Of a stretch of DNA of 64,000 nucleotides, positions 51,608-60,227 are shown piece by piece. The position numbers were made by a program, and so were the translations under genes. The number at the start of each line of letters is the position of its first letter. Position 1 is the stretch's first letter. The DNA is taken from positions 1 through 64,000 of the forward strand of contig JAGIBK010000006.1 in NCBI GenBank assembly GCA_017744355.1. The letters are read 5' to 3'. The notes below the pieces were generated by a model. That model did no database searches. It was given only the letters and a program-made list of their open reading frames with translations, and was not told where the DNA came from. The stretch comes from a bacterium (lineage in GTDB: Bacteria > Cyanobacteriota > Sericytochromatia > S15B-MN24 > UBA4093).

Positions 51608-53541
51608 CAGTAAATCACCCCCGCTTCCTGCACCTCGGGGGTCGAGGCAGGGTTCCCGCTCGAAAGGCTCAGGCGATACCTGAGCTGCCGGCTGGAATAG
51701 GCCGCAAGACTTGCCATGTTGGCGCCCACCGCGCTCGAAGGGGCGACGGACTGCCAGGCGCCCCAGGTCGTGCCGTCGTTGCTGGTCGAAATCTCCGCCG
51801 AGACCCCGGTGCCTGCGGGCAAAGCGCTCACATCCCAGTAGAGCGTGCGCCAGGTTACGACTCCCCCCGCATCCAGCACGGGCGAGATGTAGCGACCGGT
51901 CGCCTTGAAATTCGACGGCCCGGGCGAGCGGTAGCCCGCAAGCCGGATCCCGCCGAGCGGATCCTGTGGGTTCGCCCCGCGGAACTTCGAGACCAGCCCG
52001 GAGGTGCCGTCGCCCACGTAGAGGTCACCGCTCGCGTCGAAGGCCATGGTTCGCACGTTCTTGAGTTGCGAGGCCGTCGGGCCTGACAGGCGCGCGACGT
52101 ACTGGCCGTTCGTGGTGAAGACCTGAAGGAAGTTGTGGATGGTGGGCGTGACGACGGTCTTCGCGTTGTTACCCGCCAAGAGGCGACCGAACGGATCCAG
52201 GCAGAGCGGGAAGACGTCGTTCGGGAACTGCCCGTCACTAAGCCCCGCGCTGCCCCACTTGGCGATGAAGGTGCCGTTCGACGCGAACTTCTGGATGCGG
52301 TAGTTGTCCAGGTCCGCGACGTACAGGTAGCCTTGCTTGTCGATGGCGAGCCCCCCGGCACGCCAGAAGGCACCGTTGGCACTACTGGTCGCCACCGCGG
52401 GCGCCGACCCCGTCCAGGTACCGCCGTAGCCGAGGCCCATGAGGAACTGGCCGTTCGGCGTGTACTTCATGACCCGGGCGTTCGTGTTGTCCGCGACCCA
52501 TAGGTTCCCATCGCGATCGAAGACGATCTTGTGCGGGTCGGCAAAGCTGAGGTTCCCGCTGCCGGACGTCGCGGCGGGCGGAGCCTGATCCGGGTTCCAG
52601 ACGGTGCCGCTCCCCCAGGCCCGCAAGAACTTGCCGTCACGGTCGAACTTCTGGATCCGGTAGTTGTAGACGTCGCTGACGTAGACGTTGCGCTGGGCGT
52701 CCACCGCGATGCTCAGCGGCTGGTTGAAGTAGCCGTTGCCGTTGGAGGTCACCGGCGCAGGAGCCGGCGTCCCAGCGATCCAGGTGGTGCCGTTGCCCCA
52801 AGCCCGCACGAACTGGAAGTTCCGGTCGAACTTCTGCACGCGGTGGTTGTAACGATCGACCACATAGCAGTTTCCGTCGGGATCGAAGGCCAGGTCCTCG
52901 ATCACCCCGGTTCCGAACTGACCGTTGAGCGTCCCGCTTCCCCCGAAAGACTGGAGGTAAGTGAGCTGGGTCGGGGTGAAGGCCTCCGCGTCGTCCAGCT
53001 GGCCGGGCTCGAAGTCGGAAAGGGTCGTCTGGCTCCACTGGGCGCCGCCCACGCCCGCCTCGTTGCCCGCGGGCCCCTGGGTCAGATCGGCCGCTGCCGA
53101 GCCCGAAGCGATGCGCACCGACAAGCCCAGCGAGACGCCGTTGGCCCCGCTCTTGATGACCAGGGGCATCATCCCCCAGCTCGTCATGAGACCGGTGGCG
53201 TTCAACCCCGTATAGGCGCCCGCGTAGAGGGTGTAGCCCCCGCCGGGCGGCAGGGCACTCAGCGTCAAGGTCTGGGGGCCCGGGCCGTTCGCGATCGCCG
53301 TGCGATCGCTTCCGAGCAGCCCGGGATTGCGCAGGAGGACCTTGAGGGACTGGGTGTTGCCGACCAGGGCCTGGGTCTGCTGCGGCAACACCAGCCGGAT
53401 GGTCAGACCGCCCTGATGCGCAGGATCGACGGCACCCGGCGCAGGCGACGAGGGCGGCTGCGCCGGCGCGCAGGCCGCAAGCCACATACCGAGGGTGACG
53501 CCCCCGCATGCACGCGTGATTCGTCCGAGTCGTATCGCCAT
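51607..53541 (-). CDS. NHL-repeat propeller lipoprotein
   Basis: A 644-residue lipoprotein: lipobox LAAC, Cys24. A beta-rich region to about 190 precedes an NHL propeller (about 195-520): VVDRYNHRVQKFDRNFQFV, VSDVYNYRIQKFDRDGKFL, VADNTNARVMKYTPNGQFL, VADLDNYRIQKFASNGTFI. Between blades sit inserts with TW, PAP, TS and NGxF residues like those in the next gene. The C-terminal 110 residues form a further beta domain (YISPVLDAGGVVTWRTLYWDVS). It is the first gene of the six-gene lipoprotein operon that runs to 44253. Confidence 0.85.
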   Translation of the reverse strand: MAIRLGRITRACGGVTLGMWLAACAPAQPPSSPAPGAVDPAHQGGLTIRLVLPQQTQALVGNTQSLKVLLRNPGLLGSDRTAIANGPGPQTLTLSALPPGGGYTLYAGAYTGLNATGLMTSWGMMPLVIKSGANGVSLGLSVRIASGSAAADLTQGPAGNEAGVGGAQWSQTTLSDFEPGQLDDAEAFTPTQLTYLQSFGGSGTLNGQFGTGVIEDLAFDPDGNCYVVDRYNHRVQKFDRNFQFVRAWGNGTTWIAGTPAPAPVTSNGNGYFNQPLSIAVDAQRNVYVSDVYNYRIQKFDRDGKFLRAWGSGTVWNPDQAPPAATSGSGNLSFADPHKIVFDRDGNLWVADNTNARVMKYTPNGQFLMGLGYGGTWTGSAPAVATSSANGAFWRAGGLAIDKQGYLYVADLDNYRIQKFASNGTFIAKWGSAGLSDGQFPNDVFPLCLDPFGRLLAGNNAKTVVTPTIHNFLQVFTTNGQYVARLSGPTASQLKNVRTMAFDASGDLYVGDGTSGLVSKFRGANPQDPLGGIRLAGYRSPGPSNFKATGRYISPVLDAGGVVTWRTLYWDVSALPAGTGVSAEISTSNDGTTWGAWQSVAPSSAVGANMASLAAYSSRQLRYRLSLSSGNPASTPEVQEAGVIY

Positions 53542-53646
53542 TGGTCTTGTCGCTCCGAGATCCCTACTTTCCCTGTACCCGAACGAGCGAGGGAAAGCCT
53601 TGGAGCCGCGTTAAGAATTGCGGTCCAGGAGCGGGGACTCGCTACC

Positions 53647-54990
53647 TCAGTACAGGAAGTCGATCGGCTCGGCCACGGTGCGGAAGGCCTTCTCGGCCCA
53701 GGTCGAGTTGTCCTTGAGCCACTTCATGCTGATGGGCTGGGCCGCGTTCCAGTCGGGATTGGCGATGGTGCGGTTGAACTCCGCCACCTTCTCCTTGTCC
53801 GCCACGATGTTCACGATCTCGTGGTTGGTGTTGTAGGTGCGGTAGTCCGCGTTGGCCGAGCCGATCGAGAGGATCTCGCCGTCCACCGTCATGCCCTTGA
53901 AGTGGCTGAAACGCTCGACGGGCTTGCCCTTGTCCACTCCGCCCGCGCTGAGTCGGACCTCGATCCCCGCCTCCAGCAACTGCTTGGCGGTCAGCATGGC
54001 CATCTGGTAGTTGAGGTCCTTGCCGCCCTCGCCCGACGCAGGCACCAGGGCCTTGACCGAGAGCTTGGGGTTCTTCTGCTTGGCGTCGATCAGCGCGTCC
54101 ACCAGCTCGTCGTCGGCGAAGTACGGGCTGATGATGAAGATCTCCTTCTGGGCGTTCGCGATCGCCTTGAGGTGGACCTCCTTGAGACCCTTGTTGCCCG
54201 TCAGGGGGTCGGTGACGAAGGTCTGGATGGCCGTGTCGCCGGTCTTGGAGGGGATGGGCTTGGGGTCGGTGGCGGGCACCTTGCCGCCGGTCAGGGCCCA
54301 GGCCTTGTAGAACTCCTTCTGGACGCGGGCGGCCTCGTCGCCCTCGACCGTCATGAGGAAGTCGTGGTGGCTGTTGGCCTTCGACTTGGGATCGCCCGCC
54401 TTCTTCTCGAAGGTGGGCTTGAAGTACTCGTCGCCCACGTTGCGGCCGCCGACCAGATACTTGGCCCCGTCGGCGATGTAGATCTTGCGGTGGGTGAGAG
54501 GCAGCATCCCCTCGGCCTTCCAGGAGACCAGCTTGGGGTTGAAGAGCTTGGCCTCGACGCCGTTGTCCTGCAGGAACTTGAGGATGTTCCGATCCTTGGT
54601 GCCGTAGTCGCTGTTGATGCCGGTCGAGTCGATCAAAACCTTGGCGTCGAAGGTGCGACCCTGCGCCTTGGCCTCCTTCACCTTCGCGACGAGGGCCTGG
54701 GCCAGCTTGCGGCCGGTCTCGTCGTCGTGCCAGATGAAGGTCTCGATGTGGAAGGAGGTCTTGGCGCCCTTGAGGGCGCTGAGGATGGCCTGGAAGGAAT
54801 CCTCGGCCCCCACGTGGTAGGTCACCTCGTTGTGGCGGGTGGCGTTGCTCAACAAGAGCTTGTCGAGGGGCATCCGCGGGCCCTTGGGCGCCTCCTTGGG
54901 CGCCTCCTTGGCCTTGGGCTTATCGGTCCCCTTGAGCGAATCGATCAGGCTCTTGCCGTATGAGATGGCGCGATCCGTGATGTTCGACAT
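53647..54990 (-). CDS. Phospholipase D-like protein (cardiolipin-synthase type)
   Basis: A 447-residue protein with two HKD motifs: THRKIYIADGAKYLVGGRN (about residue 166) and SHFKGMTVDGEILSIGSAN (about residue 361), each HxKxxxxD followed by the GS or GG turn. The N-terminus has a Lys/Pro/Glu-rich segment (about 20-40) and no signal peptide or membrane helices, unlike Cls enzymes. It may make or cut phospholipids at the inner face of the membrane, or process another phosphodiester. The gene is alone between two others on the same strand, 90 bp after the kinase gene. Confidence 0.85.
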   Translation of the reverse strand: MSNITDRAISYGKSLIDSLKGTDKPKAKEAPKEAPKGPRMPLDKLLLSNATRHNEVTYHVGAEDSFQAILSALKGAKTSFHIETFIWHDDETGRKLAQALVAKVKEAKAQGRTFDAKVLIDSTGINSDYGTKDRNILKFLQDNGVEAKLFNPKLVSWKAEGMLPLTHRKIYIADGAKYLVGGRNVGDEYFKPTFEKKAGDPKSKANSHHDFLMTVEGDEAARVQKEFYKAWALTGGKVPATDPKPIPSKTGDTAIQTFVTDPLTGNKGLKEVHLKAIANAQKEIFIISPYFADDELVDALIDAKQKNPKLSVKALVPASGEGGKDLNYQMAMLTAKQLLEAGIEVRLSAGGVDKGKPVERFSHFKGMTVDGEILSIGSANADYRTYNTNHEIVNIVADKEKVAEFNRTIANPDWNAAQPISMKWLKDNSTWAEKAFRTVAEPIDFLY

Positions 54991-55079
54991 GCCGAGTCCC
55001 CCAAGTGCGATGAATAGCCGTATAGGGAGTTATCGACCAAGCGAGCCGAAACTTGCGTGGTTGGCGCCGTTCCAGGCGA

Positions 55080-57011
55080 TCAGCGGCTCTTGCCAGGCTT
55101 GGCGGGCCGCACCGCCGCAAGCAAGCCCTCGGCGGCCTTTGCCAGCTCCTGAGCGGGACGCTCGGCGATGCAGCGCGTGAGGACGTCGGTCGCCTCCAGC
55201 GTGTCGCCGCGGGTCCTGAGGGCCAGGGCAAGGTGATAAAGCAAGAGGGCGCGATCGCCCGCGAGGCGCTCGGCGGCCACCCGCAGCAGATCGATGGCGG
55301 CGTTGGGCTGGAAGGTGCGCTGCAAGACCCGCGCCAGCGAGATGTAGGCGTCGGCGTGGTCCGGCATCAGCTCGATGGCCGCCCGGTACACCTCGATCGC
55401 GTCGCGCATCCGCGCCGTGCGCTCGAAGATCTCCCCGAGCAAGAGGTACGACGGGCCCCACTGCTCCTGGGCGAGCACCGCCTGCACCTGGGCCTCGGCC
55501 TCGGCGAGGCGCCCCTGCACCAGCCACAGGCAGGCCAGGTTGTGGTGGGCGTGGGTGTAAGGGCGATCGGGCGTCAGCACGATCAGCTTCTCGTAGTGCT
55601 CCTCGGCGTCCTCGAGCATGCCCAGCTCGTGCAGCAAGGAGGCCAGGTTGAAGAGCACGTCCGGATCGGTCGGGGCGTGGCGGTGGGCGGCACGGAAGGA
55701 GACGAGTGCCTCCTCGGGACGATCAGCCGCGTAGCGGGCGCGCCCCAGCTCGAAGTGGGCCCGCGCCCAGTCCGGGTGCTGCTCCACCAAAAAGCCCAGC
55801 TGCTCGATGGCCTCCTGGAACTGCTCCATCTCCCGGTAGGTCATGGCGAGGGCCATGCACACGTCCCGGTCCTTGGGCTCGAGTACCCAGGCGCGCTGCA
55901 GCATCTTGATGGCCGCCGGGTGGTTCTTGGTCGCGAGGTAGGCCTCGCCCAGTCGGCGGTACGCCTCGATGTGCGACGAGTTGAGGTGGATGACCTTGAG
56001 GTAGCACTCGCTCGCCTGCTCGGGCTGGCCCAGGTGGTGCAGGCTCTCGCCCAGCTGGAACCAGGCGTCGGCGTTGGCGCTGTCCATGGCGATCGCCTGC
56101 TGGAAGCAGTGGTTCGCGTCCTTCCACTCGGCGTGCTCGGCGTGGTCGTAGCCCTGGGCCAGGTAGATCTCGGTGCGGTGCAGCTCCTCTTCCAGGTCCT
56201 TGGCGAAGGCCTCGGCCGAGAGGTACCGGTAGTCGGGATCCTTGCTCAGGCACTTCAGGAGCTTGTCGCCCAGGCTCTTGGGCAGGCGCGGGTTGAGCGA
56301 GAGGGCGTCCGTCGGCTCGGCGTAGAGCAGGCGGTGCGCCACGTCGGTCGGGGTCTCCCCCGCAAACGGCAGCTCGCCCGTGAAGGCCTTGAACAGGATG
56401 ACCCCCGCGGCGAACACGTCCGAGCGGCCGTCCACCGAGGTCGCATCCAAGAGCTGCTCGGGCGACATGTAGTTGAGGGTGCCGAGCATCATCTTGGCCT
56501 GGGTGATACCCGGGGCAAAGGCCCGGCGCGCCATGCCGAAGTCCGTCAGCTTGAGCTGGCCCGCCGGCGAGATCAGGCAGTTGGCGGGCTTCACGTCCCG
56601 ATGGACCACCCCCTGCTCGTGCAGGTGCTGGAGGGCGTTGCAGAGCTGGATTCCCCACTCCAGGACCTGGGGGATGGGGCTTCGACGCCGCTCTTCCATC
56701 ACCGCGTGCCAGTTGCCGCCCGGCTGGTACTCCATGACCAGGTAGTGGCGATCGCCGTCCACCCCGGCGTCGTACGCCTTGATGATGTTCGGGTGGTTGA
56801 GCTGGAGGTGGATGTCCGCCTCGCGCTTGAAGCGCGCCACCTGCTCGTCGACCGAGAGGCCCGCGTCCTGCTCGATCAGCATCTCCTTGATGGCCAAGAG
56901 GCGCTTGGATCCAGGCGCCTGCGCAATGAGGATCCGGCCCGACGCGGAACGCGCGAGCTCGGCGATGACCTCATAATCGGCGATGCGATCGGACAGAGTA
57001 CCGGCCCTCAA
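55080..57011 (-). CDS. Hanks-type Ser/Thr protein kinase with TPR repeats
   Basis: A 643-residue protein. The kinase domain (about 12-275) has the catalytic Lys in LAIKEM, HRDVKPANC, DFG and MSPEQ; the Gly-rich loop is degenerate (ARSASGRI instead of GxGxxG). No transmembrane helix follows, so it is cytoplasmic. About nine TPRs fill residues 280-630 (WFQLGESLHHLGQPEQASECY, LAMTYREMEQFQEAIEQLG and others). Start is TTG at 57011, preceded by GGGGGAG. It lies 70 bp after the MglA-like gene and probably belongs to the same signalling set. Confidence 0.88.
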   Translation of the reverse strand: MRAGTLSDRIADYEVIAELARSASGRILIAQAPGSKRLLAIKEMLIEQDAGLSVDEQVARFKREADIHLQLNHPNIIKAYDAGVDGDRHYLVMEYQPGGNWHAVMEERRRSPIPQVLEWGIQLCNALQHLHEQGVVHRDVKPANCLISPAGQLKLTDFGMARRAFAPGITQAKMMLGTLNYMSPEQLLDATSVDGRSDVFAAGVILFKAFTGELPFAGETPTDVAHRLLYAEPTDALSLNPRLPKSLGDKLLKCLSKDPDYRYLSAEAFAKDLEEELHRTEIYLAQGYDHAEHAEWKDANHCFQQAIAMDSANADAWFQLGESLHHLGQPEQASECYLKVIHLNSSHIEAYRRLGEAYLATKNHPAAIKMLQRAWVLEPKDRDVCMALAMTYREMEQFQEAIEQLGFLVEQHPDWARAHFELGRARYAADRPEEALVSFRAAHRHAPTDPDVLFNLASLLHELGMLEDAEEHYEKLIVLTPDRPYTHAHHNLACLWLVQGRLAEAEAQVQAVLAQEQWGPSYLLLGEIFERTARMRDAIEVYRAAIELMPDHADAYISLARVLQRTFQPNAAIDLLRVAAERLAGDRALLLYHLALALRTRGDTLEATDVLTRCIAERPAQELAKAAEGLLAAVRPAKPGKSR

Positions 57012-57081
57012 GCGACTCCCCCGTCGCCTCGTCCCAAAGGGGACGGGGGCGGGGGAAAGGGGGTGCGTTGGACGACGAGAC

Positions 57082-57660
57082 TTAGCTCAGGCGGTTGAGG
57101 ACGGCCTTCGAGACCGCCTTGAGGGTGGCGAACACGCCCGAGCCCTCGACCGCGACCGCCTCGAACGAGGGCACGCCCCGGTCGTTGAGGGAGCTCTCCA
57201 GATCCTCGAAGGAGTTCACGTTCGGCAGGTCACGCTTGTTGTACTGCAGCACGTAGGGCACCGAGTCGAGGGTCAGGCCGTACTCGGCGAGGTTCTCCTC
57301 CATGTTGCGCAGGCTCTCGATGTTCTCCTGCATCTTCTCGGTCTGGCTATCGGCCACGAACACGATGCCGTCCACCCCGTTGAGGATCAGCTTGCGGCTC
57401 GCGTTGTACTCCACCTGGCCGGGGACGGTGTAGAGCGAGAACTTGGTCTTGAAGCCCTGGACCGAGCCCAAATCGAGGGGCAGGAAGTCGAAGAACAGGG
57501 TGCGCTCGGTCTCGGTCGCCAGGCTGATCATCTCGCCGCGGATGCCGGGGGCGAGCTGCTTGAAGATGTACTCGAGGTTGGTGGTCTTACCGCCGAGGCC
57601 GGTGCCGTAGTAGACGATCTTGCAGTTGATTTCGCGGCTGGCGTAGTTGATGAGGGCCAT
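57082..57660 (-). CDS. MglA-like small GTPase
   Basis: A 192-residue Ras-like GTPase of the MglA family. [31 protein letters not shown] carries the G1 motif (Gly19-Thr27), [19 protein letters not shown] is the MglA-type switch region, [17 protein letters not shown] the G3 equivalent, and QYNKRDLPN the G4 motif. MglA sets cell polarity and motility in myxobacteria and Thermus. The ATG at 57660 aligns with MglA starts and sits 9 bases from AGGAG; an ATG 6 bases further up is the alternative. The roadblock gene lies directly upstream. Confidence 0.93.
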   Translation of the reverse strand: MALINYASREINCKIVYYGTGLGGKTTNLEYIFKQLAPGIRGEMISLATETERTLFFDFLPLDLGSVQGFKTKFSLYTVPGQVEYNASRKLILNGVDGIVFVADSQTEKMQENIESLRNMEENLAEYGLTLDSVPYVLQYNKRDLPNVNSFEDLESSLNDRGVPSFEAVAVEGSGVFATLKAVSKAVLNRLS

Positions 57661-57672
57661 CGACATTCACTC

Positions 57673-58149
57673 CTAAAACAGGTCGTTGATCTTCGGCGCC
57701 GGCGCCTGCGCGGGCCTCATGGGGGAAGACGCGGGGCTCTGCTTGTACATGGCGTCCATCTGCTGGTCGACGCCGTCGAGGGACTGCTCGACCTTGTACT
57801 TGATCCGGCCCACCGGGATCTGGTTGGGGAAGATGACGGCCAGGATGTCGTGGGTCTTGAGCGCCGCCACGTAGATCGAGTTGGTGGCGCCCTGCTGGAA
57901 CATCTTGGTGAACTCCGCCTCCCCCAACAGGGTGGCGATCGCCTTGGTGGAGTTGAAAGAGCCCGTCACCAGCGCCGAGATCGACATGGTGTCGTAGTGG
58001 CTGGTCTCCCCCTGGGCCGCGATCATCTGGCCGGACTTGTCGATGAGCAGCGCCGCCCGCGCGCCCGAATCGAGCACGAGGTTGCCGAGCGAGTTGTTGA
58101 GGGCACGAATCCCGTCTTCCGTCAGGACCAGGTGCTTGGAGATGGCCAT
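57673..58149 (-). CDS. Roadblock/LC7 domain protein (MglB-like)
   Basis: A 158-residue protein with a roadblock fold: DGIRALNNSLGNLVLDSGARAALLIDKSGQMIAAQG and IYVAALKTHDILAVIFPNQIPVGRIKYKVEQSL. Such proteins are the GTPase-activating or regulating partners of MglA. A Pro/Ala/Gln-rich tail (ASSPMRPAQAPAPKINDLF) extends beyond the fold. Start is the ATG at 58149, with AGGAGGA about 11 bases upstream. 12 bp separate it from the GTPase gene. Confidence 0.9.
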   Translation of the reverse strand: MAISKHLVLTEDGIRALNNSLGNLVLDSGARAALLIDKSGQMIAAQGETSHYDTMSISALVTGSFNSTKAIATLLGEAEFTKMFQQGATNSIYVAALKTHDILAVIFPNQIPVGRIKYKVEQSLDGVDQQMDAMYKQSPASSPMRPAQAPAPKINDLF

Positions 58150-58192
58150 GGGTGTCGAAGTCCTCCTGCCAGGCGTTCTGGCGGCGTCGAAC

Positions 58193-59101
58193 CTAGGGGG
58201 TCCTTGTGGTGACGGGCAAATCAAGGGCCTCCCAGCCGTTACGCTCCTCGGGGGTCGCCCCCTCCAGCGCGTCCGCGAGGACCTTCTCGGTGAAGCCGGG
58301 GCCGTGAATCTTGGTGACGTACTCGAGCGCCTGGGTCAGGAACGCCTTGTACAGGTCGCGAAGCTGCTCGAAGGTCTGGGTCGCGGGGACCCCGTCCTGC
58401 ACCGCGCCGCTGCGCCAGCGCAGCTCGACGCCCCGGGCGCGGGCCTCTTCGTTCAAGAGCGCCTCGAGGCCCTCGGTCATCTTGAGGCCCGAGATCGACG
58501 CGAAGCGCGCGTAGAGCTCGTCGCACAGACGGCGGAACACGCTGCGCAGCGCCTCGTCGGGCGCGGTCTCGACGATGAGCGCCCCTTCGCGGTGAAGCTC
58601 GATGAGGGCGGTTGCGACCGACAGCTCGTCCAGCTGGACCTCACGCGCAAGCTCGGCGAGGGTCTTGCCCTCGGCGGCCTCGAGCTTGGCGGCGAGCTCG
58701 GCGGCGAGCGAGGAGGTCTCCTCGGGCAGGGGACGGCGCTGGGTCCGGAAGCGGGCGCGGGGGGAAATGGTCGAAAGCTCGGCGCGCACCGCGCGCCAGC
58801 GGTCCAGGCGGCGGATCCCCTCCTGGGCGAGCTCGCCCAGAGGCGCGGTCACGCTCGGCAGCGCCGCGGGGGTGCCGGGGTCAAAAGCAAAAGCGCCCGT
58901 GTCCCAGTGGAAGAGGGCGTAGACCGCCTCCTCGCCCGAAAGGTCCTGGACCTGGGCTCCCACGATCCGGCCCTCGGCGCACGCGAGCGTGCCTTCACGC
59001 CCTTCGCTCGAAAGGCGCAAGGTCCCGGTCGAGGCGTTGAGACCGATGATCTGGATCAGGTCGCTGAAGCTGAAATCTTGGAGGCTGCCTTCGGCAATCA
59101 T
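58193..59101 (-). CDS. DUF4388 (PATAN-type) protein
   Basis: A 302-residue protein. The N-terminal 100 residues are a DUF4388 domain: EGSLQDFSFSDLIQIIGLNASTGTLRLSS, GTLACAEGRIVGAQ, GEEAVYALFHWDTGAFAF. This domain occurs with GTPases, kinases and response regulators in cyanobacteria and deltaproteobacteria. The middle has a winged-helix-like stretch (KTLAELAREVQLDELSVATALIELHREGALIVE), and the C-terminal part is helical. It overlaps the upstream gene by ATGA and precedes the roadblock gene by 43 bp, so it is likely a partner in MglA signalling. Confidence 0.85.
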   Translation of the reverse strand: MIAEGSLQDFSFSDLIQIIGLNASTGTLRLSSEGREGTLACAEGRIVGAQVQDLSGEEAVYALFHWDTGAFAFDPGTPAALPSVTAPLGELAQEGIRRLDRWRAVRAELSTISPRARFRTQRRPLPEETSSLAAELAAKLEAAEGKTLAELAREVQLDELSVATALIELHREGALIVETAPDEALRSVFRRLCDELYARFASISGLKMTEGLEALLNEEARARGVELRWRSGAVQDGVPATQTFEQLRDLYKAFLTQALEYVTKIHGPGFTEKVLADALEGATPEERNGWEALDLPVTTRTP

Positions 59102-60144
59102 TCAATCGGTCCCCTTGCGCTCCCCGGCTCGTTCACTCTCACGATGGCTCCGCCAATGGCGGTGCCGGCGACGATCAGGCCCTCGGCGACGACCCGCGTC
59201 CTTCCCCCGGTGGGGTAGGGCACCGCGAGCTCCCGGCGCGAGAGCACCGGCCGCCGCTTCGCCAACACGGCCTCCAGGGCCGGACCGAGCGATCCGCGAT
59301 AGGCCAGCGCCACCGAGGAAAAGCCCTCGGCCGAATCGAGCAGGTGCTCGATAGTCGCCAGGTGCGCGGCCGGGTCCGAGAAGGCCCCACCGAGCGTCTC
59401 CGGCGGGACCAACGGGGCCGCGAGCGCGCTCTCCCCGAGCGTCCATCGCTCACAGAGCAGCTGAGCCAAGCCGAGAGATCCTATACCCTCCAACGGAGGG
59501 ACGTAACAGTATAGCAGGTCGCCCGGATATTTCGACAGGGCGGCCTCGGGCGGGATCCGGTCGGCCGCGTAGCGACCTTCCGGAAGGCCTCGATGCTGCT
59601 CGCGCAGACGGTTGGCCTGCTCCACGTAGTGACGGAAGACCGCCGAGGGAGGCATGGGCTTGAAGCCCAGCTCCTGCCGGTTCCATGAGAGCCAGTAACG
59701 GATGGCCCAGTAGACGGCCACCACCCCGATGGCACGCTCCTCGTCGGAGAGGGCGCCGCCGAAGAGGTGCTGGTGCCAGATGCCGAGCCAGATGGTCTCT
59801 TCCGGGGTGAAGTAGCGGTTGGCCCAGGGCAAGAAGCGCTTGACGACCTCGGGCTCCTTGCGCAGCTTGAGCCACTCGGCCAGGCGGCGCTCGCCGACCG
59901 GCTGCGCCCCGCCCGCCACGAAGGCCCGGCTCCACCAGGCGCTCGAAACGAGCGGGTCGGCGGTGGCCACCGACCATCCCAGACGCTTGAAGGCTCGCGC
60001 CTCGGCCCCCCAGCCGCTGAAGAGGCAAAGCGCGCTCGTCGCCCCGAGCCCCGCGAGCTGATCGACCGCCCAGGCCGCCGGTGGGCGACTAGGGGGCGGC
60101 AGCGGGCCTTCGATGGCCGGCAGCGGGGAGATGGGGGCGGTCAT
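59098..60144 (-). CDS. Unassigned protein with methyltransferase-like N-terminus
   Basis: A 348-residue protein I cannot place firmly. ALCLFSGWGAEARAFKRLGWSVATADPL resembles motif I and the following acidic strand of a D12-type adenine methyltransferase, and YFTPEETIWLGIWHQHLFGG and WAIRYWLSW a helical insert, but the catalytic DPPY is not present; the nearest match is YCYVPPLEG (about 210-218). So it may be a non-catalytic relative or a different enzyme. It heads the operon with DUF4388, roadblock and MglA genes; TATGAT upstream is a possible -10. Confidence 0.55.
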   Translation of the reverse strand: MTAPISPLPAIEGPLPPPSRPPAAWAVDQLAGLGATSALCLFSGWGAEARAFKRLGWSVATADPLVSSAWWSRAFVAGGAQPVGERRLAEWLKLRKEPEVVKRFLPWANRYFTPEETIWLGIWHQHLFGGALSDEERAIGVVAVYWAIRYWLSWNRQELGFKPMPPSAVFRHYVEQANRLREQHRGLPEGRYAADRIPPEAALSKYPGDLLYCYVPPLEGIGSLGLAQLLCERWTLGESALAAPLVPPETLGGAFSDPAAHLATIEHLLDSAEGFSSVALAYRGSLGPALEAVLAKRRPVLSRRELAVPYPTGGRTRVVAEGLIVAGTAIGGAIVRVNEPGSARGPIE

Positions 60145-60227
60145 GGCGCGCGGAAACCCTCGAAAAGACGGACGCCTGCCATCATAGCACGCCCCCTCGA
60201 CGCCGAGGGGGGAAGGCGCCTCCCCTG

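Noticed and set aside
52531..57098. Long + strand open frames opposite the NHL lipoprotein, phospholipase D and kinase genes
   Set aside because: The translations are repetitive Leu/Gly/Val/Arg/Glu strings with no motif, and the - strand genes have signature motifs and good starts.
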